DNA of 64,000 nt from Chitinophaga jiangningensis (GTDB lineage: Bacteria; Bacteroidota; Bacteroidia; Chitinophagales; Chitinophagaceae). Both the position numbers and the translations under genes were made by a program. This document shows, piece after piece, positions 1 to 9,025 of the stretch. Within the stretch, counting starts at the first letter, position 1, and every line of letters starts with the position of its first letter. Below the pieces are notes generated by a model. It saw only the letters and a program-made list of their open reading frames with translations, ran no database searches and had not been told where the DNA came from. Location of the stretch: contig NZ_FRBL01000001.1 of NCBI RefSeq assembly GCF_900142605.1, forward strand, positions 620,001-684,000, in the 5' to 3' direction.

Positions 1-11
1 GAGACAGAGTC

Positions 12-1841
12 ATGATACATTTTGATCTTCCTAAGGAAAAATCTTCTATCATCAAGGTCATCGGTATTGGTGGTGGCGGAAGCAATGCGGTGAATCATAT
101 GTATAGCCAGCGCATTGATGGCGTGAATTTTATTATCTGCAATACCGATGCACAGGCTATTGCAAACAGTCCTGTCCCCAACAAGATCCAGCTGGGCCCC
201 CATCTCACGCAGGGTCTTGGTGCCGGCGCTAACCCCGAAATCGGCAAACAGGCAACAGAAGAGTCCTTTGAAGAAATCAAAAAAATACTGGAGGTGAATA
301 CCAAAATGGCTTTCATTACCGCTGGTATGGGTGGTGGCACCGGAACGGGTGGCGCTCCTATCATCGCGCGTATTTGTAAAGAACTGGGTATCTTGACCGT
401 TGGTATTGTTACCACCCCTTTTTCTTACGAAGGTAAAAAGAGAATGGGTCAGGCAGATGAAGGTATCTCCCGTTTGAAAGAATACGTGGATACCCTGCTG
501 ATCATCTCAAATGATAAACTGCGTCAGAAATTCGGCGACCTTAAATTCAAGGCCGCATTCGAAAAAGCTGATAACGTACTCGCTACTGCTGCGAAGTGTA
601 TTACGGATGTGATTAACTCTACCGGCCAGATCAACGTCGATTTCGCCGATGTGTGCACCGTAATGCGTAATGGTGGTGTAGCGATACTCGGCTCCGCACT
701 GGCAGAAGGTGAAAACCGTGCGCAGCGTGCTATCGAAGATGCGCTGACCTCTCCATTGCTGAACGATAATGATATCCGCGGCGCTAAATGGATCCTTATC
801 AATATCTCATCTTCTGAAGGTGAGTTCGAACACACCCTCGATGAAATGGATATCATCCAGGCTTACGTGCAAAGCCAGGCTGGTGAGGATTGCGACGTAA
901 TCCTTGGTGTGGGTTACGATCAGGCACTCGACAGGAACCTGGGCGTTACTATCATTGCTACCGGTTTCGAACAGAAACCCATTCAGCAACAGAAAATAAC
1001 TCCCTCCAACCCTGAAAGAGCAGAGCCTAAAATCGTAATGCAACTGGGTAAAGACGGTGATGAGAAAAAAATGAATATGCAGCAGAGCCAGGGCTTGTTG
1101 TTCCAGGAACCACAGGACCTGATGGCACCTCGCCTCATGGACCACCCTGAGCCGGTAATTCCATATTCACAGCCATCTGTACAACCTGCCAGCCAGCAGG
1201 CCCCGATCGCGCCATCCCGTCAGAACTATGTACTGAATATCCAGCAGACGCCTGTACAACCAGTACCGGAACCGGTACAACCAGTTGCACAGCCTGTGCA
1301 AACCGTACAGCCCCTGCAGCCGATGCAACAGGTACAACAGCAGCCAATTCAACAGCCGCTGCCTAACCCTGCTGTAAACACTGCACTGAATAACATCAAT
1401 GTGATTCAGCCTCAGGCAGGTAACACCAGTGCATATACGACGATTCCGAATCCTATATATGTAGAGCCAGGCACTACGCCTCCTCAGGAATTGAAGCAGG
1501 AAATGAAGATGGTATATAAGGAAGATGAACACAATCATACTCCTATGCCACCTGAAGTGCCTATGCACAATACTTACGAGGACCTGGAAGAACAGAAACG
1601 TAAACAAGCCGAAAGAGTTGCAAAACTCCGCAGCATCAGCTTCAATGTGAAAAACATGGATAATAACGCTGAAATTGAAAACGTTCCCGCTTACCTCCGT
1701 CGTAATGTAAACCTGGATAATGGCGCCGGTTCTGCAGAACAGTTCTACTCCAACTACACCGTAAGCGGTGAGCCCGGACAGAACAATCCGACTGAAATAA
1801 ATACGATAAATACTTTTTTAGATGGAAAGAAACCCGATTGA
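12..1841 (+). CDS. ftsZ: Cell division protein FtsZ, long-linker Bacteroidota form
   Basis: FtsZ is the tubulin-like GTPase that polymerises into the cytokinetic ring at midcell. The start of the globular domain shows a glycine-rich nucleotide loop (GIGGGGSNAV, about residues 18-27), the tubulin signature GGGTGTGG near residue 107 and the catalytic T7 loop NVDFAD near residue 207. The protein is 609 residues, well above the roughly 380 of E. coli FtsZ. The extra length is a Q/P/V-rich, probably disordered linker (about residues 330-550). A conserved C-terminal peptide (VPAYLRRN, about residue 558) is not terminal but is followed by about 45 more residues ending in NTFLDGKKPD. Only 11 bases precede the ATG, so the upstream division genes lie outside the window. 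A strong terminator follows the stop. The identification is secure. Confidence 0.98.
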   Translation: MIHFDLPKEKSSIIKVIGIGGGGSNAVNHMYSQRIDGVNFIICNTDAQAIANSPVPNKIQLGPHLTQGLGAGANPEIGKQATEESFEEIKKILEVNTKMAFITAGMGGGTGTGGAPIIARICKELGILTVGIVTTPFSYEGKKRMGQADEGISRLKEYVDTLLIISNDKLRQKFGDLKFKAAFEKADNVLATAAKCITDVINSTGQINVDFADVCTVMRNGGVAILGSALAEGENRAQRAIEDALTSPLLNDNDIRGAKWILINISSSEGEFEHTLDEMDIIQAYVQSQAGEDCDVILGVGYDQALDRNLGVTIIATGFEQKPIQQQKITPSNPERAEPKIVMQLGKDGDEKKMNMQQSQGLLFQEPQDLMAPRLMDHPEPVIPYSQPSVQPASQQAPIAPSRQNYVLNIQQTPVQPVPEPVQPVAQPVQTVQPLQPMQQVQQQPIQQPLPNPAVNTALNNINVIQPQAGNTSAYTTIPNPIYVEPGTTPPQELKQEMKMVYKEDEHNHTPMPPEVPMHNTYEDLEEQKRKQAERVAKLRSISFNVKNMDNNAEIENVPAYLRRNVNLDNGAGSAEQFYSNYTVSGEPGQNNPTEINTINTFLDGKKPD

Positions 1842-1897
1842 TAAAGTAACATTTATCTTTTCCGGTAAATATTTGATTGTTTTTTAGTTGTGTTAAG

Positions 1898-1925
1898 AAA
1901 ATCCTCCGGTTCCCCGGAGGATTTT
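1898..1925 (+). terminator. Intrinsic terminator after ftsZ
   Basis: A 12-bp perfect stem (AAAATCCTCCGG with CCGGAGGATTTT) closes a TTCC loop and runs into TTTTTT. It lies 57 bases after the ftsZ stop and is a classic rho-independent terminator. Confidence 0.9.
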
Positions 1926-1966
1926 TTATTTATTCGCAACGGCAAATACGCATGCCAGCCTCGTAA

Positions 1967-2031
1967 CAGGCCAGCGGCCTGATACAAGGCCGGCCCGTCC
2001 CGATCGCCGAAGGCGATTGGGACGGGCCGGC
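1967..2031. repeat. Paired triloop hairpins between convergent genes
   Basis: Two adjacent palindromes lie between ftsZ and the convergent glycosidase. The first (1967-1981) is CAGGCC, loop AGC, GGCCTG. The second (1989-2031) has a 20-bp stem with one G-T pair around a GAA loop. Neither is followed by a T-run, so these are not standard terminators. They belong to the paired-hairpin class seen at several other intergenic sites in this window. Confidence 0.75.
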
Positions 2032-2049
2032 ACTAAACAAAATATGATC

Positions 2050-3819
2050 TTATAGAGTATTCAACTTCGCTTTCGCAGCATTAATCACGTCCGCCGCAGG
2101 CGTAGTTTTCAACGCACTGATTTCAACCGGCTTCAACATATCTTCCAGCTGCTGGAGCTTTTCCTTATCTCCATTTTTTTCAAATTCTGCCCTTAAAGTC
2201 CGTATTTTCTCGAAATCCTGGATACCTTCCACCAGTCTTTCGAAACGAATGGAAGATCTCGGTCCCGGATATACGAAGTAAGTATCGCCGGCTGCCCAGG
2301 CTCTGAAGCGACTATCGGTCAGCGGATCTTTTACCCAGCAATTAAATGCCCAGCGTAAGTAGCCATCATAACCTTTTGCAGCAGCATACCAGCCCATAAA
2401 GGCTGATTCAGCTGGTGGTGAAAAGGTGAATGTATTGGGATACCCTTCAGTGCAGCAGGTATAGAAAGTGGTAGGCCAGCCTTTTGCCTTACGGGCTGCC
2501 ATCTCTTCTTTAGTAAATGCTTCACCGGAAGCGATACAGTAGTCATAAATTTCATTTACCAGTGGCCCGTGGTGGCTGCCTGCGAGCGACAACTTCAGGT
2601 CTTTATCCGCCTTACGGATGATAGTGAGTGCCTCCTGCATATCTTTCATCGGACGCTCGTCCATAGCGATGGTAGTAATGCCGAACCAGCCTTTTTGTTT
2701 CAGGTGCTTTACAAAACTGTTTAGCATAGGCTGCCAGTGTGCAGTGTATTCCGGAGAGCCTGGTTTAGCCACAATAAAAGTATCGCGGTTAGCGGCCTCG
2801 TCGAAGTAGTAAAACTTGAGATTCCATGGAATCATGCTGTAGCAGTTGATTTCCTTCTTAATGCCCAGGCTCATCATGTAGGTTACCCATTTATCGAAAA
2901 TGGTGTAATCGTACGCCCAGCTGCCATCTTTCTTTTTGGTCCATTTGATCATGCTGCCATACACATCCTGTGTTTGGCTGTTCCATGGATCATGAATCAG
3001 GGTGGCAGTGATACATTTTTGACCTGCAGCAGCCAGCATTTGCATGTATGGCTTCATCGCGGCAAAATGGGCATCACTCCAGGGCTTTACGTTATACATA
3101 CGGGCTACTGCGTCAGGACTCTGCCAGAGGTCCAGGTGAAAGGCCCATTTATCCGGTGTGGATAAAGTGCGGTTCAATACCTCGAGCTGAAACTGTTTGC
3201 GGATCTTGCTTTTACCTGCGGTAACTTCGATAGTACCGGTGTAATTGCCAGCGGGGGTATTTGCCGGCACCTGTATACTGATCCATACCGGTTGTGTGGT
3301 TTTTCCGGCTATTGCATTCGAATTTTTCAGGTCGATGCCATCTGCCACGAGGGAGGAGTCAAAGTCCTGCGGTTTACGGTAGCCGCAGCCACCGCCATTT
3401 TTGTTGAGTTCATCTGTCATGACATACCGTACAAAACCTGCCTGCACAGCGTTTGCGGGAAATTTGAACTGGCCGCCGGTAATTCCGGTTACCTGTACCG
3501 TTACTTTATCCAGTGGCTTTGCGGTCCATATGAGCAGCTGCGTATGTACTCTTTCCCCTTTCCAGGCGGTACCTTTCCACGTTTCGGTGGTTTGGGCAGC
3601 AGCAGGAGCATTTCTTTTTTCATAACGGGTATCGGTATTACCGAAGGCTACATGTACTTGCTGATCGTATGCTTGCCAGGAGGCTTCAGAAACCGGGCGA
3701 GGGTCTGGCAATTCTTTATAATCGCGGGTAAGCGGCGATTGCGCGAATGCGTTTTGTTGCAATGCTACGAGGAGTAGCATGCCGAAAATTTTGTTCACCA
3801 TTACTAAATAGATTTTCAT
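2050..3819 (-). CDS. Secreted GH123/DUF4091-type glycosidase (probable N-acetyl-beta-galactosaminidase)
   Basis: The 589-residue protein has an N-terminal hydrophobic signal ending in NAFAQ, so it is exported. The N-terminal third resembles the beta-sandwich domain, and the centre resembles the TIM barrel, of GH123 proteins often annotated DUF4091. The family uses an adjacent Asp-Glu pair for substrate-assisted hydrolysis, and AMDERP places this at D387-E388. Known GH123 enzymes release terminal beta-GalNAc from glycosphingolipid-type glycans; the exact substrate here is inferred. The start may be the ATG at 3819 or the one six codons later at 3801, and both keep the signal peptide. It is transcribed alone: the kup terminator lies upstream and the next gene is convergent. 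Confidence 0.82.
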   Translation of the reverse strand: MKIYLVMVNKIFGMLLLVALQQNAFAQSPLTRDYKELPDPRPVSEASWQAYDQQVHVAFGNTDTRYEKRNAPAAAQTTETWKGTAWKGERVHTQLLIWTAKPLDKVTVQVTGITGGQFKFPANAVQAGFVRYVMTDELNKNGGGCGYRKPQDFDSSLVADGIDLKNSNAIAGKTTQPVWISIQVPANTPAGNYTGTIEVTAGKSKIRKQFQLEVLNRTLSTPDKWAFHLDLWQSPDAVARMYNVKPWSDAHFAAMKPYMQMLAAAGQKCITATLIHDPWNSQTQDVYGSMIKWTKKKDGSWAYDYTIFDKWVTYMMSLGIKKEINCYSMIPWNLKFYYFDEAANRDTFIVAKPGSPEYTAHWQPMLNSFVKHLKQKGWFGITTIAMDERPMKDMQEALTIIRKADKDLKLSLAGSHHGPLVNEIYDYCIASGEAFTKEEMAARKAKGWPTTFYTCCTEGYPNTFTFSPPAESAFMGWYAAAKGYDGYLRWAFNCWVKDPLTDSRFRAWAAGDTYFVYPGPRSSIRFERLVEGIQDFEKIRTLRAEFEKNGDKEKLQQLEDMLKPVEISALKTTPAADVINAAKAKLNTL

Positions 3820-3857
3820 TGCTATGGGGCAGCACTAGCGGACTTCCCCTAAAAAGA

Positions 3858-3906
3858 TTTGCCCAATATCTTAAAAAAACGCCGGTTTTTCTAAGATATC
3901 GGGCAA
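3858..3906 (-). terminator. Terminator after kup
   Basis: A long near-perfect stem (TTTGCCC-ATATCTTA arms, inner AAAAAC-GCCG-GTTTTT) is followed on the minus strand by CTTTTT. It ends kup transcription and separates it from the downstream glycosidase gene. Confidence 0.8.
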
Positions 3907-3931
3907 AATATGCTTACCGTTCATGGAAAAG

Positions 3932-5890
3932 CTAGAACCGGTGAACTATCCGCTTGAGCTGCAGATTTGTTACCGGCGCTACCACCAGCGGGTATTTTTC
4001 GATGGTGACATAGCTGGAATCCAGGCCAAAACCTCTTTCTTCCGACAGGCTGATCTTTTTCAGGAAGAAGTACATCTTCATGATCATTCTTTCGTAGAGT
4101 GGCAGGTCATTATCGTGGGATAAGAATTTCTCCATCACAATAAACTGGAAGTCGCCTACTACATTGTTCTTGCTGAGCGACTCATAGCGGCTGGTGATGT
4201 TCACTTCCTTGTTACGCACCATATCTTCTACTACCATGCGGAACATCAGGTTGATGCGTTGTTCCACTTTGAAACCGAGGCGGAATTCCACGCGGATCAC
4301 TTCGTTTGGAATAATCGTTTGAACCGAATATTCGCTGAGGTAAGGTTCGTCCACCACATCAACGTGTACAAACCAGTAGATATCGGCTCTTTTCGGCTTC
4401 TTATTGAGAATGGAGTATATAATCTTATGTTCGATCTCCTTTGGATTATCCGCGCTGCTCATATATACCAGGTGCGTGGCATATTTAGGGATAGTGGTAT
4501 CGTTGCTGAGCTCCTGCATGATGGGCAGGTAGTCTTCCAGTCGAACGAATTCCACGTACCGGTTTTTGATTTTGCGGGACTTAAACCACACCATCATAAC
4601 GAGGAACAGCGCTCCTGCCACGATCACGGTAACGTAACCACCATGGGCAAATTTCACCAGGTTGGCAAAGAGGAAGGAGAATTCGATGGTAAAGTAGACG
4701 ACGAGGTATAGCAGTATCCATCCGATCCATACCCTTCGGGTATATAGATAGAAGGCGAACAGGCAGGAGGTCATCAGCATACAGATGGTGATGGACAGGC
4801 CGTAGGCTGCCTCCATGTGCGAGGATTCCTGGAATATCAGAACGATGGCGGCGCATCCTACAAACAGCATTACGTTGATGCCTGGGATGTAGAGCTGTCC
4901 TCTCATTTCGGTTGGGTAGTTTACCCGCAGCTTAGGCCAGAGGTTGAGGCGCATTGCTTCTGAAATGAGGGTAAATGAGCCGGAAATCAGGGCCTGGCTG
5001 GCAATAATGGAGGCCATGGTAGCGATGAGTACACCAAAAATGACGAACCATTCGGGCATGATGGTAAAGAAAGGGTTCTGATCTTTAGGAATGATCTGAC
5101 CCTTTTGTGTGAGTAACCAGGCACCCTGACCGAGATAATTGAGGATCAGGCAGGTTTTCACAAATATCCAGGAGATGCGGATGTTTCCTTTTCCACAGTG
5201 GCCGAGGTCCGAGTATAGTGCTTCCGCACCCGTGGTACAGAGGAATACTGCACCGAGGATCAGGAATCCTTTAGGGTAGGTGGTAAGCAGTTCGATGGCG
5301 TAATGCGGACTAAAGGCCTTGAAAATGCTCAGGTCATCGGCGATATGGGTGATCCCGAGGATGCCGAGCATAGAGAACCATAGTACCATGATGGGGCCGA
5401 AGAGGCGCCCGATGGATACGGTTCCGAACTGTTGCATGATGAACAGGCCGGAGATGATGGCCAGTACGATCTTTACGATAGTAAGCTGGCTAAGGTCTTT
5501 AAATACCTCGAGGGTACGTAGCCCTTCGATGGCGGAGGTAACGGTAATAGGAGGTGTGATAATGCCATCTGCGAGGAGTGCGGCTCCCCCGATCATGCCG
5601 AAGATAACCGTCCATTTGGCGTGTCGTCGAACGAGTGCATAAAGGGAGAAGATACCGCCTTCACCTTTGTTATCTGCCCGGAGGGTAAGGATAACGTATT
5701 TGACGGTTGTTTGCAGTGTAAGTGTCCAGATGATACAGGAGATACCACCAATGACAAGCAGGTCGCTGATAGGATTACCTCCTACAATGGCCTTAAACAC
5801 ATAGAGCGGAGAGGTTCCGATGTCGCCGTAGATAATTCCGAGCGCTACGACTAAACCTGCCAGGGAGACCCTGTTAATGTTTATACCCAC
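3932..5890 (-). CDS. kup: KUP/HAK/KT potassium uptake transporter
   Basis: Kup is an inner-membrane proton-coupled potassium importer. The family signature GDIGTSPLYV lies near residue 22. About twelve hydrophobic segments fill residues 10-450, followed by a hydrophilic cytoplasmic C-terminal domain, for 652 residues in total, normal for the family. The start is GTG at 5890, because a TAA stop lies directly upstream in frame and no ATG is near. A promoter match (TTTG, 20 bp, TAATTTTG at 5918-5949) would give a leader of about 20 bases, which supports this start. The gene is monocistronic, with a terminator at 3858-3906. The identification is secure. Confidence 0.95.
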   Translation of the reverse strand: MGININRVSLAGLVVALGIIYGDIGTSPLYVFKAIVGGNPISDLLVIGGISCIIWTLTLQTTVKYVILTLRADNKGEGGIFSLYALVRRHAKWTVIFGMIGGAALLADGIITPPITVTSAIEGLRTLEVFKDLSQLTIVKIVLAIISGLFIMQQFGTVSIGRLFGPIMVLWFSMLGILGITHIADDLSIFKAFSPHYAIELLTTYPKGFLILGAVFLCTTGAEALYSDLGHCGKGNIRISWIFVKTCLILNYLGQGAWLLTQKGQIIPKDQNPFFTIMPEWFVIFGVLIATMASIIASQALISGSFTLISEAMRLNLWPKLRVNYPTEMRGQLYIPGINVMLFVGCAAIVLIFQESSHMEAAYGLSITICMLMTSCLFAFYLYTRRVWIGWILLYLVVYFTIEFSFLFANLVKFAHGGYVTVIVAGALFLVMMVWFKSRKIKNRYVEFVRLEDYLPIMQELSNDTTIPKYATHLVYMSSADNPKEIEHKIIYSILNKKPKRADIYWFVHVDVVDEPYLSEYSVQTIIPNEVIRVEFRLGFKVEQRINLMFRMVVEDMVRNKEVNITSRYESLSKNNVVGDFQFIVMEKFLSHDNDLPLYERMIMKMYFFLKKISLSEERGFGLDSSYVTIEKYPLVVAPVTNLQLKRIVHRF

Positions 5891-5917
5891 TTAGAAAAAG
5901 TTTGTTAAAAAAGCCCC

Positions 5918-5949
5918 CAAAATTATATGTTTTTGGGATATGGAGCAAA
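5918..5949 (-). promoter_or_regulatory. Bacteroidota promoter of kup
   Basis: Read on the minus strand, TTTG (5946-5949), a 20-bp spacer and TAATTTTG (5918-5925) fit the Bacteroidota -33/-7 consensus. The -7 element sits inside a small inverted repeat (CCCAAAA...TTTTGGG, 5916-5936). Confidence 0.7.
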
Positions 5950-6026
5950 GGAAAGGAAAAAATGGACTTAAGGTGTGAACCTGGGATTGGCGCAGTAAGT
6001 GTACAGTGTGTGGAGATGGGTGGAAA

Positions 6027-6064
6027 CTAAAAAGTCCTCCGCTTGAGGCTGGAGGACTTTTTAG
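6027..6064 (-). terminator. Terminator after the OmpA-like gene
   Basis: A 14-bp perfect stem (CTAAAAAGTCCTCC with its complement) closes a 10-base loop. T-runs on both strands allow bidirectional action. It lies just downstream of the OmpA-like gene. Confidence 0.88.
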
Positions 6065-6091
6065 TATTATCATTCTTTGGGAGTGTACTGA

Positions 6092-7645
6092 TTAGTTAGC
6101 AGGAGCTAAATCAACAGTGTTAGACTCACCAGGAGTGTTTTGTTTGATGAAGCGACCGCGATCGATACCTTGTTTATCAGCCAGGTAGTCGATAACTGCA
6201 TCAACGCGACGGCTGCTCAGATCAACACCACCTTTTTTACCTTTAGCACCAGCGTGGCCGGTAACCAGAACGTTACAAGATGGGTTAGATTTCAGGGTTG
6301 CAGCAACGCTAGCGAGGATTGCTTCGTTGTCAGATGCTACTTTGGTAGAAGAACCTTTGAAAGAAACTGAAGGCAGTACAAGGCTAGCGCAGTTAGTTTC
6401 TACGCGGTTTTTGCAGCACTCAGGATCTGGGCATTTACCAACACCGTCAGCGTCAACTGGCTGGCAGTAAGTAGGAGTGATCAGTTGTTTGTCTTTGTAA
6501 TCAGGAACGCCATCACCGTCAGTATCTTTAGCAACACCGTGAGAATCAACAGGTGCACCAGCTGGAGTGTTAGGTTCGCGATCGAACTGATCAGTTACGC
6601 CATCACCGTCTGCATCAGGCAGAACTGGAGTAGGCAGTTTCATGTGACGTGGGTTAGACAGCTCGCTGTAAGCGTATTCCAGCGGGTTGATCCACCATAA
6701 TGGCTGAACTCGTTTGTTAGGATTACCCAGGTTGAAGTTCAGACGTACACTTGTGTAAGAGTAGAAGTCTTTGGAAGAACCACCAGGACCAGCGTAACCA
6801 TCGAGGTAAGCGTCAAAAGGCATGGTGATTTTTTCTTCGATACCGATGTTGAAGCGTTTAGAAACTTTGAACGCAACACCAGTACCCAGGTCCAGTGCGT
6901 GACGGATCAGCTGGTTGTCGTCTTTACGACCGATAGCGATACGGTTGCCCTGTGCTGGAGCATTCTGTTCGTATTTTTTGTCCTGTACAGATTTGATGTA
7001 ATCTTTAATGTCAGAACGTTTACCAGTCAGACGAGCTGGATCGTAAACATATGGATTGCCGTTACCGTCTAATGCGTCAACGTCCACATCAGCCATCACG
7101 ATAGAGTAACCAGCGAGTAAATACCAGTTAGCTTTAGGTTCAGCTTTGTAGAACATGATGTTGCTCAGAGACATCAGCACGTCCAGGGACAGCTGGTGGT
7201 TAGCGGATTTGTAGTTGCCGATAATCTGGCCACCATTTCTTGCAGCAGTTGCAGCCCAAGGATTTACTGGATCAACAGTGTAAGGAACCGGACGCAGTTT
7301 GTAATCCTGACCGTAGTCGAAAGAACCGGTATACTCAGCTCTCAGGGAGAAAGTATGACCCAGAGATTTTCTCAGGGAGATACCACCACCAAAACCTGGT
7401 TGAGCAGGAATGGTACCGCTGATCAGATGCAGACCTCCATGGAAACCGAGTTCCCACATATCCCTAGGTTTAGCAGGGAAGTTGGAAGTGTGGTTCATGA
7501 AGTTATTCTGTTGTACCATTTTCTTGCTAGACACTTTGGACGAATCCAGTGCATCATAGCCGGTTGGTTGAACCTGTGCAAAACCAGAAGACGCGGCTAA
7601 TAAACTCACAGCGCCTGCCAGTAAAAAGTACTTTTTGCTTGCCAT
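6092..7645 (-). CDS. OmpA-family outer membrane protein with calcium-type (TSP3) repeats
   Basis: The 517-residue protein starts with a signal peptide ending in SSGFAQ. Residues of about 60-330 alternate in a way expected of an outer-membrane beta-barrel. Next come thrombospondin type-3-like repeats rich in Asp (DADGDGVTDQFD and DTDGDGVPDYKD, about residues 345-395). A C-terminal OmpA-like domain follows (about residues 420-517) with the peptidoglycan-binding segment TGHAGAKGKKGGVDLSSRR. The protein should anchor the outer membrane to the cell wall. A perfect consensus promoter and its own terminator suggest a highly expressed single-gene unit. The barrel strand number cannot be told from sequence alone. 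Confidence 0.9.
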   Translation of the reverse strand: MASKKYFLLAGAVSLLAASSGFAQVQPTGYDALDSSKVSSKKMVQQNNFMNHTSNFPAKPRDMWELGFHGGLHLISGTIPAQPGFGGGISLRKSLGHTFSLRAEYTGSFDYGQDYKLRPVPYTVDPVNPWAATAARNGGQIIGNYKSANHQLSLDVLMSLSNIMFYKAEPKANWYLLAGYSIVMADVDVDALDGNGNPYVYDPARLTGKRSDIKDYIKSVQDKKYEQNAPAQGNRIAIGRKDDNQLIRHALDLGTGVAFKVSKRFNIGIEEKITMPFDAYLDGYAGPGGSSKDFYSYTSVRLNFNLGNPNKRVQPLWWINPLEYAYSELSNPRHMKLPTPVLPDADGDGVTDQFDREPNTPAGAPVDSHGVAKDTDGDGVPDYKDKQLITPTYCQPVDADGVGKCPDPECCKNRVETNCASLVLPSVSFKGSSTKVASDNEAILASVAATLKSNPSCNVLVTGHAGAKGKKGGVDLSSRRVDAVIDYLADKQGIDRGRFIKQNTPGESNTVDLAPAN

Positions 7646-7958
7646 AATTGTTTTTTATTTAAAAACTGTTAAAAATTTACTAATAACCCGTTTTTTACCA
7701 AGCAAAGGTAAAAATCATTAACGAATAATCAAATTTTTCTTGCAATATTATTTTCATTGATAAGTGCTTAAAAAGCAGTGCGTAACTAAAAGTATTTATA
7801 TACCTTAAATACGCGTAAGTTAAAGTATTGCAATCCTCGTGTTAACAAAACCTTTAGCTGCTGTTAAAGGTTTGTTATACTCCATATACAAATTAGAGGC
7901 CAAAATGTTAAAGTTTCACTTTTTAAACCTAGCTTAGCAATCCTTTTGATTTTAGTCC
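7646..7958. other. 313-bp divergent intergenic region
   Basis: This AT-rich gap separates the OmpA-like gene and the polyprenyl synthase gene. It holds the clear OmpA-side promoter at 7703-7733. For the rightward gene I find only a TTTG at about 7867 with a poor -7 match 19 bp later, so its promoter is unresolved. I see no ORF or RNA gene. Confidence 0.6.
7703..7733 (-). promoter_or_regulatory. Consensus Bacteroidota promoter of the OmpA-like gene
   Basis: On the minus strand TTTG (7730-7733), exactly 19 bp, then TACCTTTG (7703-7710), a full match to TTTG-N19-TAnnTTTG. Transcription should begin near 7697, giving a leader of about 50 bases. Confidence 0.82.
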
Positions 7959-8924
7959 ATGGATGATATTAAATACCTGATAGGTAAGGAATTACAAGAT
8001 TTTGAGCTCAAATTCGCGGAAGCGGTAAAAAGTAATGTACCGCTGCTGGACCGCGTGATGCATTATATTGTTAAGCGCAAAGGGAAGCAAATGCGTCCCA
8101 TGTTCGTGTTACTCTCCGCCCGGCTTTTCACAGATAATCTGACGGAAAGTACGCACAGAGCAGCAGCATTTGTGGAATTACTCCATACTGCTACCCTCGT
8201 ACACGATGATGTGGTAGATGACGCCAATGAACGCCGCGGGTTTTTCTCCATCAATGCACTGTGGAAAAACAAAATTGCGGTGCTGGTAGGCGACTACCTC
8301 CTCGCCAAGGGATTATCCCTCTCCCTTAACAACAACGAATTCAGAGCTTTAAAGATCATTTCTGACGCAGTGCAGGCCATGAGCGAAGGGGAGCTGCTGC
8401 AAATAGAGAAAACCAGGAAACTCAATATCAAGGAAGATATATACTTTGAAATCATCCGCCGTAAAACGGCCTCACTTCTCGCATCTGCATGTGCTGCCGG
8501 TGCCTGGAGCGCTACCAATGATGACACAACAACTGAACAAATGAGGTTGTTCGGAGAAAAAGTAGGAATTGCCTTCCAAATTAAAGATGATCTCTTTGAT
8601 TATGGGACCGCCAAAATCGGAAAACCAACAGGAATCGATATCCGCGAGAAAAAAATGACCCTTCCCCTCATCTATACACTCGAGCACGCCACCCCGGAAA
8701 TTAGAAAAAGAATTATCTATATAGTAAAAAATCAAAATACGAATAAAGAAAAAGTAGAGGAAGTTATCCAGCTCGTTAAAGCTTCCGGCGGAATCGAATA
8801 TACCCAGCAAAAAATGTTTGAATACCGCGATGAAGCCCTCGCCATTCTTCGCCAGTTTCCGGAAACCCCAATCAGAAACGGCCTCGAATCCATGGTCCGG
8901 TACACCACCGACCGCACTTTCTAA
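7959..8924 (+). CDS. Long-chain trans-polyprenyl diphosphate synthase
   Basis: This enzyme extends an allylic diphosphate with isopentenyl units to make the long prenyl chain of menaquinone or another polyprenol. The first aspartate-rich motif lies in LVHDDVVDDANERRG (about residues 83-97) and the second in FQIKDDLFDY (about residues 206-215), both binding magnesium-diphosphate. The length of 321 residues is typical of IspB/HepT-type synthases. Chain length cannot be read with confidence, so no gene symbol is given. recJ follows 102 bases downstream on the same strand. Production of the quinone tail would link it to the complex I operon in this window, but that is inference. Confidence 0.92.
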   Translation: MDDIKYLIGKELQDFELKFAEAVKSNVPLLDRVMHYIVKRKGKQMRPMFVLLSARLFTDNLTESTHRAAAFVELLHTATLVHDDVVDDANERRGFFSINALWKNKIAVLVGDYLLAKGLSLSLNNNEFRALKIISDAVQAMSEGELLQIEKTRKLNIKEDIYFEIIRRKTASLLASACAAGAWSATNDDTTTEQMRLFGEKVGIAFQIKDDLFDYGTAKIGKPTGIDIREKKMTLPLIYTLEHATPEIRKRIIYIVKNQNTNKEKVEEVIQLVKASGGIEYTQQKMFEYRDEALAILRQFPETPIRNGLESMVRYTTDRTF

Positions 8925-9025
8925 AAAGAAATTCGAAAATGTTAAATATTAAATGTAAAATGCAATAACCGCTTAAGCTTAGGCTTAAAGCCCATATAAT
9001 GGTAAAAGAATCCTGAACATATATA

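Noticed and set aside
1167..1607. Antisense ORF in the ftsZ linker region
   Set aside because: Low-complexity Arg/Leu/Tyr composition arising from the Gln/Pro/Val-rich linker on the coding strand, with no start context.
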